A stretch of DNA of 64,000 nucleotides from Alteriqipengyuania abyssalis (GTDB lineage: Bacteria > Pseudomonadota > Alphaproteobacteria > Sphingomonadales > Sphingomonadaceae): contig NZ_JAHWXP010000002.1 of NCBI RefSeq assembly GCF_019857185.1, forward strand, positions 186,001 to 250,000. Reading direction: 5' to 3'. Shown here in pieces: positions 46,573 through 55,739 of this stretch. A model generated the notes under the pieces. The model ran no database searches, had not been told where the DNA came from, and saw only the letters and a list, made by a program, of their open reading frames with translations. A program made the translations under genes and the position numbers. Numbering within the stretch: the stretch's first letter is position 1; each line of letters begins with the position of its first letter.

Positions 46573-48011
46573 AGCACGGTGTCCAGCCAGTGCACCGCGA
46601 ACGCACCGACTACACCAAGCACACAGAAGGCCGCGATCGGCAGCAGAGCCTTGCGCACCTCGCGCGCAATATCGCCCGCGCGGGCACCGACCGCGTGCAG
46701 CAGCAAGGCAAGGTAGCCGAAATAGAAGATCGCGCCCGAAATCGCATAGGCCTCCGAGATGAAGCGGGGGGACAGCGTGCCCACCGCGACGACCAGCCCC
46801 AGCCGCAGGGCGAGGCCGACGAACTGCACGATGAAGGCGGTGCGCTGGCGGTTGGTGACCTGCAGCGCCATGGACACAGGTGCGGTCAACAGCTGCGCGA
46901 TGAACCACGGAGTCAGCCATACCACCAGCATGCCGGCGCGCGACCATTCGGACCCGAAGACGAAGGCGAACGCAAAGGGCGATACGATCGCCAGCGCGAT
47001 CAGCGGCCCCACCCCGATCCGCATAAGGCCGCCGACGACCTGGACGGTGAACGGGCCGAGCGCACCGTCACGGTGACGGGCCGGGGCTTCGGACAGGTAG
47101 ACCTGAGACAATGCATTGCCGAGCAGGGACATCGGCGCCTGGACGACGAACATCGCGAGGGTCAGGTAACCCGCTTCCGGCCCGATCGCCATCGCCGCGA
47201 TCAGCACGATCGGCAACTGCCACGCCGCAGCATGAGCGAGCGCCTCGGGTGCCGAATAGGTGGGGAACCGGCTATATTCCCGGAACAATACCCGCATCTT
47301 GCGCGCCGAAACTTTGCGCAGCAGCGCCGACTCGCTGCGCAGGAAGCGTGTCCCGAGCAGGATCGAACCGGCGCTGAAATTGATCGCATAGCCGAGCAGC
47401 AGCCCGAAGGGTCCGGTCCGCAGCAGACCCAGTGCGATCTGGGTCGCGGCACCACTGCCCGCCTGCACCATCCGGCTTCGCGCGATCGGGCCGAAGCCCT
47501 TTCGCCGCACATACCACAGCTGCATGAGGCTATAGATCCCGGCCAGCGCCAGCGACGGGGGGAGAAACCAGATAAGCTCCGCAAGCTCAGGATGGCCGAA
47601 CGCATCATAGGCCGACGCAGGCAGTGCGAGCAGGATGAGCGCGATTACACCTGACAGGACGACCGCGAAGAACGCCCCCAGCGCCAGCAGATTGACCGCG
47701 TCTTCGTCGTTCTCAGGCATCGACAGCGCGACATCGAACCGGAGGCAGATCGACGCATACAGCGTCTGGAGTAGGCTGGCGAAAACCGCCAGCACGCTCA
47801 TCTCTACTGGGGTGTAGAGGCGCGTCACCACCGGGAGCGAGAGTGCGGTGATGAGATTCGCACCGACCGTGCCACCGATCAGCACCCCAGTGGAACGAAC
47901 CAGCCCCTGCTGGGCGAGCGCGGACACGCGCCCACGCAGCGCCGCGATCCGCCCAATTGGCGGGGTCGCGCCAGAATCGGGCGCGGGGGTCACAGGCGGC
48001 TCTTCGTTCAT
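46569..48011 (-). CDS. wzx: Oligosaccharide flippase, Wzx-like
   Basis: 480 residues with about twelve membrane helices in the MATE/polysaccharide-transporter superfamily (VLIGGTVGANLITALSLPVVTRLYTP at the start; ALQVTNRQRTAF later). It should move undecaprenyl-linked repeat units to the periplasmic side for polymerisation. Start ATG at 48011 overlaps the stop of the beta-propeller gene (ATGA). The longer in-frame start is inside that gene and unlikely. Confidence 0.87.
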   Translation of the reverse strand: MNEEPPVTPAPDSGATPPIGRIAALRGRVSALAQQGLVRSTGVLIGGTVGANLITALSLPVVTRLYTPVEMSVLAVFASLLQTLYASICLRFDVALSMPENDEDAVNLLALGAFFAVVLSGVIALILLALPASAYDAFGHPELAELIWFLPPSLALAGIYSLMQLWYVRRKGFGPIARSRMVQAGSGAATQIALGLLRTGPFGLLLGYAINFSAGSILLGTRFLRSESALLRKVSARKMRVLFREYSRFPTYSAPEALAHAAAWQLPIVLIAAMAIGPEAGYLTLAMFVVQAPMSLLGNALSQVYLSEAPARHRDGALGPFTVQVVGGLMRIGVGPLIALAIVSPFAFAFVFGSEWSRAGMLVVWLTPWFIAQLLTAPVSMALQVTNRQRTAFIVQFVGLALRLGLVVAVGTLSPRFISEAYAISGAIFYFGYLALLLHAVGARAGDIAREVRKALLPIAAFCVLGVVGAFAVHWLDTVL

Positions 48012-49300
48012 ACGCCGGCCGTTGCCAGCCGGGAGAGCGCAGGGCCAACATCGAAAATGCCGGTGCGGCGGCATCCGTCGGTGACGAAGTCGATGCATAC
48101 CCGCGTGCCGGATCGATCCCAGCGCGGGTGGAGGTCACACCGCATGGGCTCTTCCCGGGTCGCGACCTCGTGCCGGATGCGGGCCAGATCCACCCGCTGG
48201 CCAGAGGCGAGGTCGAACAGCAACAGGGTCAGCCACGCGTCTTCGTCGGGATAGGTATCGCCCAGCAAGACCGATCCGTGTCCACGCCAGCTGTAATGGC
48301 CGTCTTCGGTGAGGGTATGCTCGGCAACCCGCTTGCGCGTGTCGTCGTTCAGATCAGACACGTAGAACCCTTCGGCCACCAGCTGGTTCATCCGCGCGCG
48401 CAGCAGGCGACGGGCAAACCTGGCGACCGCACGCACCGCCGGGTTGGCGAGCAGCCGGTTCGTGGCAAGCGCGCGCACCGCCCCGGAATTGCGGCCCCAA
48501 TACCAGATCCGGTCCTCACCGATCCACGCCGGATGGCTGACTCTTTCCTGCGCGACCACGCGAACCTTGCCGCTGTCGCAATCGCGCACCAGCAGCCGGG
48601 CATAGGTGGTCCCGCCCTCGCCCGCATCGGTCACGAAGAAGGCCAGCCGGGTCCCGTCGGGTGAGAAGACCGGGTGGGTGACGAACCGGCGATCCGAATG
48701 GGGCGAACCTACGATCTCGGCAAGTTCGGCATAGGAGAGCAGCAGCGACACGGCCCCATCGGCCATGCTGACGCTCCACAGCCCGTCCTGCGTCGGCCCC
48801 TCGTCGAGATGGCGATCGACGGCGGCGCCATAGCCATAGGTCGGGTCGAGCCGGGCGAGGCGCGCGTAATTGCCCCCAACGCCAATCGATTCGTCGGGGG
48901 ACAGCGCGCCGATCGCCATATCGAACGTTCGGATCGGCGTGCCATCCGGGCTAACATGGCGCGCAACCGCATGCCCCTGCCCGTCGACGTCGTTGTACAG
49001 GATCGATCCGTCGCGCAGCCATTGCTGGCGTGCGCCATGCTGCCAGTTCCAGCCGCGCGTTTCGCCGAGCGTCTCGAACGTGGCATCCTCGGGCCGCCAG
49101 CGGCGCACCAGTGCAGGCTCCCCCTCGGGCAGGGTCACCCAGTCGGCAGGGCAATTGAGCAGCAGCAGGTCGCGCCCATCGGGCGAGAACGGGCAGAGAT
49201 CGTAAAAGCCGAAGAAATTCGCGCTATCTTGCGGTGTCGCCGCGACCATGCGCGCGCCGATCTCGCGAATACCGGAAATCCCTGCCTCGTCCTGCACCAC
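48008..49300 (-). CDS. Beta-propeller (WD40/PD40-like) protein of unknown function
   Basis: 430 residues from a GTG at 49300. It has repeated PD40-type blades (FSPDGRDLLLL, VFSPDGTRLAFFVTDA, HPRWDRSGTRVCIDFV) and an N-terminal FFGFYDLCPFSPDG motif that I associate with glycan-cluster propellers. No signal peptide is seen, so it looks cytoplasmic unless another start is used. An internal ATG (MVAATPQDS, 49249) is a good alternative. Located between wbpE and wzx. It might bind or process an oligosaccharide intermediate, but that is a guess. Confidence 0.68.
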   Translation of the reverse strand: MVQDEAGISGIREIGARMVAATPQDSANFFGFYDLCPFSPDGRDLLLLNCPADWVTLPEGEPALVRRWRPEDATFETLGETRGWNWQHGARQQWLRDGSILYNDVDGQGHAVARHVSPDGTPIRTFDMAIGALSPDESIGVGGNYARLARLDPTYGYGAAVDRHLDEGPTQDGLWSVSMADGAVSLLLSYAELAEIVGSPHSDRRFVTHPVFSPDGTRLAFFVTDAGEGGTTYARLLVRDCDSGKVRVVAQERVSHPAWIGEDRIWYWGRNSGAVRALATNRLLANPAVRAVARFARRLLRARMNQLVAEGFYVSDLNDDTRKRVAEHTLTEDGHYSWRGHGSVLLGDTYPDEDAWLTLLLFDLASGQRVDLARIRHEVATREEPMRCDLHPRWDRSGTRVCIDFVTDGCRRTGIFDVGPALSRLATAGV

Positions 49301-49331
49301 GATTTGCGCCTGTCACCTGGGTCCTCCGCCG

Positions 49332-50459
49332 CTAGGCCGGGACGACCGCCGCGCGCAGCGCCTCGATCACCTTCGCCTGGGTGCCTTCGTCCATGTAGGG
49401 GTGCATCGGCAGGCTGAAGACCTCATTGGCCATCCGCTCCGACGTGGCGAGCCCTTCGGGGTCGCCGGGGAAGGAGGAATAGGCGGTCTGCAGGTGCAGC
49501 GGGCGCGGGTAGTAGACGACCGAGGGAACGCCATGTTCCTTCAGCGTCGCCATCACCGCATCGCGGCCCGAACCATCGCGGGTGCGCACTGTGTACTGCG
49601 CCCACACCGAACGGCAGCCATTGGGCACGTGCGGCGTGATCAGCAGGTCGCCCAGCGCATCGGTATAGCGGTTGGCGACCACCTGGCGGGCTTCGATCTC
49701 GTCTTCGTAGATCGCCAGCTTTTCCAGCAGGATCGCCGCCTGCAGCGTGTCGAGCCGCGAGTTGAGGCCGATCCGCTCGTTATCGTACTTGTGCGTGCCC
49801 TTGCCGTGCACGCGGTAGGAATCGAGCAGCGCGCGCAGTTCGTCGTCGTCGGTGAACACCGCACCACCATCGCCGTAGCAGCCGAGCGGCTTGGCAGGGA
49901 AGAAGCTGGTGGTCGCGATGGTGCCGATCGAACCGGTGCGGCGGCCGTTGTAATCCGCGCCGAAGCCCTGCGCCGAATCGCTCACGACCCACATGCCGTT
50001 TTCCTGCGCGACCGCTTCGATCGCGTCGTAGTCGGCGGGCAGGCCGAACAGGTCGACCGCGATCACCCCGGCGGGCTTCATCCCCTCCGCCTTGGCGAAG
50101 GCGATCGCGCGCTTCAGGCTTTCGACGTCGAGGTTGTACGTCCGCTCGTCGACATCGACGAACACCGGGGTTGCCCCGGTCATCGGCACGATCTCTGCGG
50201 TGGAAGCAAAGGTGAAGGTGGGGCAGAACACCGCGTCGCCAGGCCCCGCGCCCAGCGCCATCAGCGCCAGCTGCAGCGCGTCGGTGCCGTTGGCGCAGCC
50301 CAGCGCGTGCTTCGCGCCGCAGAATTCGGCGAGCTTGCCTTCGAACTCGGCCACTTCGGGGCCCATGATATATTTGCCGTGGTCGAGCACGGCGGCGATG
50401 CGCGCGTCGAGAGCAGGCCGGATACGCTGCTGCTGCGCGGCGAGATCGATGAATTGCAT
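49332..50459 (-). CDS. wbpE: UDP-3-keto-GlcNAcA aminotransferase, WbpE-like (DegT/DnrJ/EryC1 family)
   Basis: 375 residues of PLP-dependent sugar aminotransferase. Pyridine-N-binding Asp161 lies in VVSDSAQGFGA and the PLP lysine is Lys190 in SFFPAKPLGCYGDGGA. In the Wbp pathway it adds the C3 amino group using glutamate. Neighbours wbpD, wbpB and wbpA complete the pathway to UDP-GlcNAc3NAcA. The start is four bases from the wbpD stop. Confidence 0.92.
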   Translation of the reverse strand: MQFIDLAAQQQRIRPALDARIAAVLDHGKYIMGPEVAEFEGKLAEFCGAKHALGCANGTDALQLALMALGAGPGDAVFCPTFTFASTAEIVPMTGATPVFVDVDERTYNLDVESLKRAIAFAKAEGMKPAGVIAVDLFGLPADYDAIEAVAQENGMWVVSDSAQGFGADYNGRRTGSIGTIATTSFFPAKPLGCYGDGGAVFTDDDELRALLDSYRVHGKGTHKYDNERIGLNSRLDTLQAAILLEKLAIYEDEIEARQVVANRYTDALGDLLITPHVPNGCRSVWAQYTVRTRDGSGRDAVMATLKEHGVPSVVYYPRPLHLQTAYSSFPGDPEGLATSERMANEVFSLPMHPYMDEGTQAKVIEALRAAVVPA

Positions 50460-50463
50460 GGGG

Positions 50464-51051
50464 TTAGGCCCTTTCTTCCGTCAGCCGGAGTGTGTCGCTG
50501 CTCGCGTCATATTCGTATTTCTCGCCCGTGCGCGGGCATACCAGCGTCTCGTCGAGACGCTCGCCCGTGCGCGAGACCCAGCCGATCCGCTTTGCCGGAA
50601 CGCCCGCGACCAACGCAAAATCGGCTACATCCTTGGTTACCACGGCACCGGCCGCGATCATCGCATAATCGCCGATCCGGTGGCCACACACGACGGTCGC
50701 GTTGGCCCCGATGGTCGCGCCACGGCCCACGGGAGTGGGTGCGAATTCGGACTTGCGCTCGATCTCGGCGCGCGGGGTCAGCACGTTTGTGAAGACGCAG
50801 GACGGGCCGCAGAACACCCCGTCGGCCAGCTCCACACCCTTGTAGAGCGAGACGTTGTTCTGGATCTTGCAGTTATTGCCGATCGTCACGTCGGGCCCGG
50901 CGACCACGTTCTGTCCGAGCACGCAGTTCTCGCCGATCGTGGTGTTGGGCAGGACATGGCTGAAATGCCAGATCTTGGTACCAGCGCCGATCGTGCTGGG
51001 CTCGTCGACATAGGCGCTTTCATGCGCAAAATAGGGCTTCTTGTCGGTCAC
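50464..51051 (-). CDS. wbpD: UDP-2-acetamido-3-amino-glucuronate N-acetyltransferase, WbpD-like
   Basis: 195 residues of left-handed beta-helix (hexapeptide) acyltransferase, with repeating I-G-x-N-C/V motifs (TIGENCVLGQNVVAGPDVTIG) and the conserved CVFTNVLTPRA. It acetylates the 3-amino group made by WbpE. The GTG start at 51051 overlaps the wbpB stop (GTGA). A C-terminal CPRTGEKYEYD segment follows the helix. Length matches P. aeruginosa WbpD closely. Confidence 0.92.
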   Translation of the reverse strand: MTDKKPYFAHESAYVDEPSTIGAGTKIWHFSHVLPNTTIGENCVLGQNVVAGPDVTIGNNCKIQNNVSLYKGVELADGVFCGPSCVFTNVLTPRAEIERKSEFAPTPVGRGATIGANATVVCGHRIGDYAMIAAGAVVTKDVADFALVAGVPAKRIGWVSRTGERLDETLVCPRTGEKYEYDASSDTLRLTEERA

Positions 51052-52031
51052 TTGTTTTCTCCCAGCGAGGCCTGTAGCGCGGCTTCCGCACGGTCGAGGA
51101 CTTCGAGAACGCGCAGTCCCTCGGCCACATCGGTAAGCGGCTGCGTGCCCTGTTCGATGCAATCGATGAAGTGCTGGCATTCGGAACGCAGCGGCTCGCC
51201 CTGATCGACCGCAATATATTCCGGATCGGCCTTGATCGGTGCGGGGGCCGGGCCGGAGCGGTCGATCCCGTGGCGATAGATCGCAAGCTTGCGATCCCAC
51301 TCGGGCGCGCTGTCTTCGAACACCAGCATGCCCTCATCGCCCACGGCGACCAGCCTCGCCTCCTTGAAAGGATGGCTCCACGAGGTCTGCACATGGCCGC
51401 GCACACCTCCGGGGAACTGCAGGTGCGCGGTGCACCAGTCGGCGATGCCCGGCGTGATCCAGGCCGCACCTTCGGCCGTCACGGCATCGGGCGCTTCACC
51501 CACCATCGCGAGCAGCATCGAGAAATCGTGTGGCGCGAAGGACCACATGACGTTTTCCTCGGTGCGGAATTTGCCCAGGCTGAGGCGGTTGGAATAGACA
51601 TAGCGCAGCTGGCCGATCGCGCCGCCCGCCACCAGCTCCTTCGCCTGGCGGAAGATCGGGTGGTATTGCAGCAGGTGGCCGACCATCAGGATCCTGCCCA
51701 CCTCTTCGGCCTTGGCCGCCATCCGCTCGCCGTCGGCGGGCAGCAGGGCAAGCGGCTTTTCGACATAGACATGCTTGCCCGCTTCGAGCGCGGCAATCGC
51801 CACATCGGCATGGGTTTCCGCCGGTGTCGCCAGCGACACGCCGTGAATGCTGTCATCCGCGAGGATATCCTCGAAGCTGCGCGCCTCGGTCCCGTGCTCC
51901 TGCGCGATCCGCTCCGCCGTCGGCGCGTGATAGTCGGCCACCGCCGCCAGCGCGCCCAGCTGCGCGTAATTGCGCGCGAGGTTCTTGCCCCAGTGGCCGA
52001 CGCCGATCTGGGCGATGCGCGTGTTGCTCAT
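51048..52031 (-). CDS. wbpB: UDP-GlcNAcA 3-dehydrogenase, WbpB-like (Gfo/Idh/MocA family)
   Basis: 327 residues. N-terminal NAD-binding [16 protein letters not shown], the EKPLAL element ([16 protein letters not shown]) and the family's C-terminal sheet domain. It oxidises C3 of UDP-GlcNAcA, the product of WbpA, to give WbpE its keto substrate. ATGA overlap with the wbpA stop. Confidence 0.92.
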   Translation of the reverse strand: MSNTRIAQIGVGHWGKNLARNYAQLGALAAVADYHAPTAERIAQEHGTEARSFEDILADDSIHGVSLATPAETHADVAIAALEAGKHVYVEKPLALLPADGERMAAKAEEVGRILMVGHLLQYHPIFRQAKELVAGGAIGQLRYVYSNRLSLGKFRTEENVMWSFAPHDFSMLLAMVGEAPDAVTAEGAAWITPGIADWCTAHLQFPGGVRGHVQTSWSHPFKEARLVAVGDEGMLVFEDSAPEWDRKLAIYRHGIDRSGPAPAPIKADPEYIAVDQGEPLRSECQHFIDCIEQGTQPLTDVAEGLRVLEVLDRAEAALQASLGENK

Positions 52032-53335
52032 GCCGGGAACACCTTTTCGTGATTGCGATCGAACTTGCCGCGCGTGTCGAGGATGAGGGCGGCGTGTTCG
52101 AGGATCAGGTCGTAGTCGAAGGCCTTGTGGTCGGTGGTCAGGACCACCGCATCGAACCCGGCGAGCGATTGCGCCGTCAGATCGACCGAAGACAGGTCGA
52201 AATCGTGCTCGCGCGTTTCGGGGAAGACCGGGATGTGCGGGTCGCTATAATGGATATCCGCACCCAGATAGCGCAGCTTCTCCATGATCTCGACCGAGGG
52301 GGATTCGCGCATGTCATCGACATTGGGCTTGTAGGCGATACCGAGCACCAGGATCTTCGAGCCCGCGATCGACTTGTGCTTGCCGTTGAGCGCCAGCGCC
52401 AGCTTGTTGACCACGAAATCGGGCATCGAGCTATTCACCTCGCCCGCGAGCTCGATGAAGCGGGTGTGCAGGCCGAATTCACGCGCCTTCCACGTGAGGT
52501 AGAACGGGTCGATCGGGATGCAGTGGCCACCAAGGCCCGGGCCGGGATAATAGGGCACGAAGCCGAACGGCTTGGTCGCCGCGGCGCGGATCACCTCATG
52601 GATGTCGATATCCATCCGGTCGGCGACGATCTTCATCTCGTTGACGAGACCGATATTGACCGCGCGGTGGATGTTTTCGAGCAGCTTGGTCAGCTCGGCA
52701 ACCTTGGTCGAGCTGACCGGCACCACCGTGTCGATCACCCCGCCATACAGCGCCTGGCCGACTGCGTGGCAGGTTTCGGTCACCCCGCCGACGATCTTGG
52801 GAATGGTCGCGGTCTCGAACTTCTCGTTGCCCGGATCCTCGCGTTCGGGCGAATAGACCAGGAACACTTCCTCGCCGACCTTGAGCCCGGATTTCTCGAT
52901 CCGCGGCTTGAGTTCCTCGTCGGTGGTGCCCGGCCAGGTGGTGCTTTCGAGCGAGACGACCTGACCTGCGCGCATGTGCGGCACGATCGCCTCGGTCGTG
53001 TTGAGCACATAGGTCAGGTCGGGTTCGCGATATTTGTTGAGCGGAGTGGGCACGCACAAAATGATCGCATCGACCTCGTCGATCCGAGCCATGTCGGTGG
53101 TCGCCTCGAACCCGGCGTCGTTTGCCGCGGCAATATCCTTGCCCGAGATATGCTCGATATAGCTTTCCGCCCTGGCCAGCTTCTCGACCTTGCGGGCATC
53201 GACATCGAACCCGATCGTCTTGTAGCCCTTTTCGCAATAACGCAGCACCAGCGGCAGGCCGACATAGCCGAGGCCGACCACTCCGATGGTGGCGGTGCCG
53301 TTGGTCAGGCGATCGATCAGTTGCTGGCTATGCAA
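52028..53335 (-). CDS. wbpA: UDP-GlcNAc 6-dehydrogenase, WbpA-like
   Basis: 435 residues. NAD-binding [12 protein letters not shown], catalytic-Cys motif [13 protein letters not shown], and [11 protein letters not shown] of the UDP-sugar 6-dehydrogenase family. It oxidises UDP-GlcNAc to UDP-GlcNAcA, the first step of wbpABED. The start is a TTG at 53335 with GAGGAA at eight-base spacing; no ATG of similar position exists. It differs from the WecC-like dehydrogenase at 58022, which should use UDP-ManNAc. Confidence 0.92.
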   Translation of the reverse strand: MHSQQLIDRLTNGTATIGVVGLGYVGLPLVLRYCEKGYKTIGFDVDARKVEKLARAESYIEHISGKDIAAANDAGFEATTDMARIDEVDAIILCVPTPLNKYREPDLTYVLNTTEAIVPHMRAGQVVSLESTTWPGTTDEELKPRIEKSGLKVGEEVFLVYSPEREDPGNEKFETATIPKIVGGVTETCHAVGQALYGGVIDTVVPVSSTKVAELTKLLENIHRAVNIGLVNEMKIVADRMDIDIHEVIRAAATKPFGFVPYYPGPGLGGHCIPIDPFYLTWKAREFGLHTRFIELAGEVNSSMPDFVVNKLALALNGKHKSIAGSKILVLGIAYKPNVDDMRESPSVEIMEKLRYLGADIHYSDPHIPVFPETREHDFDLSSVDLTAQSLAGFDAVVLTTDHKAFDYDLILEHAALILDTRGKFDRNHEKVFPA

Positions 53336-53417
53336 TGTCTGTGTTCCTCAATCTCGGTGCGCTTGCGAAGGGCATCGACCGCCCGCCTGTGCGCTTCGTA
53401 TGACAGGTCGATGATAG

Positions 53418-54728
53418 CTATTTCGAGCCGAACCCGCTGATCATCACGCGCAGCGTCTTGGCGAGGATCAGCAGGTCGAGCCAGAGGGAGAAATTCTTGA
53501 TGTAGAAGAAATCGTGATTGAGCTTGGTGCTCACGCTGTCGACATCGGCGACGTGGCCCTGAACGGTCTGTGCCCAGCCGCTGATGCCGGGGCGCACCAC
53601 GTGGCGATAGCGGTAATAGGGAATCTCCTGCTCGTACCACCGCGACAGCTTCTCGGCCTCGGGACGCGGGCCGATCCAGCTCATCTGTCCCAGCAGAATG
53701 TTCACGATCTGCGGCAGTTCGTCGACCCGTGTGCGGCGGAAGATACGTCCGATCCGCGTGACCCGCGCGTCCGCGTCCTTGGTCACCAGATCGTCCAGCC
53801 CGGCAGGTGTGGGAGCGGTGCAATGCTGCATGGTGCGGAACTTGTAGACGGTGAAAGGCCGCGCGCGGTAGCCCATCCGGCTCTGGCGGAAGATCATCGG
53901 TCCCGGGCTGTCGAGCTTGATCGCGATGCCCGCCAGCAGCAGAAACGGCAGCAGCGGAATCAGCACGACCAGCGCGATCAGCCGGTCGAGCACATGCTTG
54001 ATCGTCTGGTACACCGGCGATGGCGTCAGTGATCCGTAGGCAGTCTCGGAAATATGCTCCAGCGTCACTTCGCCGGTCACCGATTCGATCAGGTGCCGCA
54101 GGTTGTAGACCGGAATTCCCGCCAGTGCGGCGTCGGCCAGCATCTCGCTCTGGCGGTCGCTCAGCGGGAGCCGGAAGTCCACCGCGATCGCATCGGCATG
54201 GTCGAAGCCGGCATGGTCCGAATGTTTCAGCCATTCGATCGAGGGGATCTGCGGGAGCGCTGCCCCGTCGGGCTGCGCAAGCACGCTGATGCGCAGCACC
54301 AGCTCATCCTTATAGCGGAAATGCTCAAGGTACGAGAGCAGCACCACCGCCACGAAGCTGCCGATCAGCACGAAACGGCTGTAATCGAGCTTGAACATCA
54401 GCAGTCCGATCGCGATCAGCCCGTAGGCCAGCGCAAAGGACGGAACGATTGCGGAAGCGCGCTCCACACCTGGATAGCGGTTGACGTTCTCGATCAGCAG
54501 GACACCGATCAGCGAAGAGGCGAAGGCCGCCAGGCAGGCGTAGCCGACCTGCAACAGGCTCGCCTCGGGCATCCCAAAAATGACGATGCGCAGCAGGATC
54601 GCCACCAGCACTGCAAGCAAGCTGATGGTCACCGAACGTTTGATTTTTCTCCGCGTCGTGTGCCGCCTTCGGCCAACCGCGCCCGCCGCCCGCGACGAGC
54701 GTGCCGCGTCAACAGCGTTCTGTCCCAT
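53418..54728 (-). CDS. Polyprenyl-phosphate sugar transferase (priming glycosyltransferase)
   Basis: 436 residues. Several N-terminal helices, a further helix near 265-290 and the C-terminal bacterial sugar transferase domain: FRQSRMGYRARPFTVYKFRTM, ARVTRIGRIFRRTRVDELPQ, MSWIGPRPEAE and RPGISGWAQ. It should transfer the first sugar phosphate to undecaprenyl phosphate at the inner membrane and so start each repeat. A GTG at 54752 would add eight residues; I favour ATG at 54728. It is the first gene of the minus-strand array, diverging from wza copy 2. Confidence 0.92.
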   Translation of the reverse strand: MGQNAVDAARSSRAAGAVGRRRHTTRRKIKRSVTISLLAVLVAILLRIVIFGMPEASLLQVGYACLAAFASSLIGVLLIENVNRYPGVERASAIVPSFALAYGLIAIGLLMFKLDYSRFVLIGSFVAVVLLSYLEHFRYKDELVLRISVLAQPDGAALPQIPSIEWLKHSDHAGFDHADAIAVDFRLPLSDRQSEMLADAALAGIPVYNLRHLIESVTGEVTLEHISETAYGSLTPSPVYQTIKHVLDRLIALVVLIPLLPFLLLAGIAIKLDSPGPMIFRQSRMGYRARPFTVYKFRTMQHCTAPTPAGLDDLVTKDADARVTRIGRIFRRTRVDELPQIVNILLGQMSWIGPRPEAEKLSRWYEQEIPYYRYRHVVRPGISGWAQTVQGHVADVDSVSTKLNHDFFYIKNFSLWLDLLILAKTLRVMISGFGSK

Positions 54729-54980
54729 TTTCAATACCCGCACAATCAGCACAGCGCCCGATGCGGCGCTCCTCTAGCCGGGCCGCCGAAGCTTTCCAAC
54801 CGTGTATTTAAGCCGTTAGGAAAGGCGTGGCATCCGCGCATCTCTTTTGTCCGCCCGCGTCCCGCAATCGCGCAACTCCGGCGGGTCTGCATGCGGTAAG
54901 TCTTGGCGAGGGCTTTATTCTTTTGGCTTCTTGGCCTAACCAAGCGCCCGCATGGGGGAGAAGCCCGCAAGGGATTGGCG
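54729..54980. promoter_or_regulatory. Divergent intergenic region between the priming transferase and wza copy 2
   Basis: 252 bases between divergent genes, so it should hold promoters for the 20-gene array (minus) and wza-wzc copy 2 (plus). It has AT-rich patches (TGTATTTAA at 54803-54811; TTTATTCTTTT near 54913) in an otherwise GC-rich area and AAGGGA as a ribosome-binding site for wza. No convincing -35/-10 pair or known operator was identified. This upstream sequence is not shared with wza copy 1. Confidence 0.4.
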
Positions 54981-55688
54981 ATGCATCGATTGATATTGCT
55001 ATTGTGTGTGTTGTTTTTGTCGGGGTGCGGGTCTCCGGAGCCGTTGGTATCGACGGATCGCATGACGGTGGTGGAGGCTGCGGATGGGTTGCCTATACCC
55101 AACCGCGATGATCTGGTGGCGGCGGATCGTCCTGCGCTGATTGGTCCGCTGGACACGATCCGGATCGAGGTATTCAACTATCCCGAGTTCACGCGCGATG
55201 TTCAGGTGGATGCGAGCGGGCGTATTGCGCTGCCGTTTCTGGGCACGGTCGAGGCTGGCGGCAAGACCGCGGGCGAGCTGGCGATGGATGTGGAGCGGGC
55301 GCTGGATGCGCGTTACGTGCGCGATCCGGAGGTGACGGTGAACATCGTCAACTCGGTCAGCCAGGTGGTGACCGTGTCGGGCGAGGTCGAGACCCCGGGC
55401 CTGTATCCGGTGACCAACCAGACGACGCTGCTGCGTGCGATCGCGGCGGCGCGCGGGACGAGCGAGTTTGCGCGCAAGGACGAGGTGGTGATCCTGCGCA
55501 CGGTCAACGGCCGGCGGATGGCCGGGCTCTACAGCCTTGAGGCGATCGAGCGCGGGCTGTACGACGACCCCGCGATTTACGCCAACGACATCGTGGTGGT
55601 GGGCGACTCCCCCCAGCGACGTCTGTTCCGCGACTTCCTGACGGTGGCGCCGCTGCTGGCATCGCCGCTGGTCACGATTTTGCAGTAG
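54981..55688 (+). CDS. wza: Polysaccharide export lipoprotein, Wza/GumB-like (copy 2)
   Basis: 235 residues, identical in protein and apparently in DNA to the copy at 28318. The lipobox Cys16, Poly_export and SLBB domains are the same. Its own upstream region differs: AAGGGA at about six bases from the ATG and a separate 252-base intergenic promoter region shared with the priming transferase. It therefore may be regulated differently from copy 1, which sits behind the ligase gene. Confidence 0.92.
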   Translation: MHRLILLLCVLFLSGCGSPEPLVSTDRMTVVEAADGLPIPNRDDLVAADRPALIGPLDTIRIEVFNYPEFTRDVQVDASGRIALPFLGTVEAGGKTAGELAMDVERALDARYVRDPEVTVNIVNSVSQVVTVSGEVETPGLYPVTNQTTLLRAIAAARGTSEFARKDEVVILRTVNGRRMAGLYSLEAIERGLYDDPAIYANDIVVVGDSPQRRLFRDFLTVAPLLASPLVTILQ

Positions 55689-55696
55689 GTTTTTCC

Positions 55697-55718
55697 GGGC
55701 GCGCGCAAACGTGCGCCT
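55697..55718 (+). other. Hairpin in the wza-wzc intergenic gap (copy 2)
   Basis: Exact counterpart of the hairpin at 29034-29055, nine-base stem with a CAAA loop and no T run. Confidence 0.4.
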
Positions 55719-55739
55719 GCAACAAGGTTTTTGCCGAGC

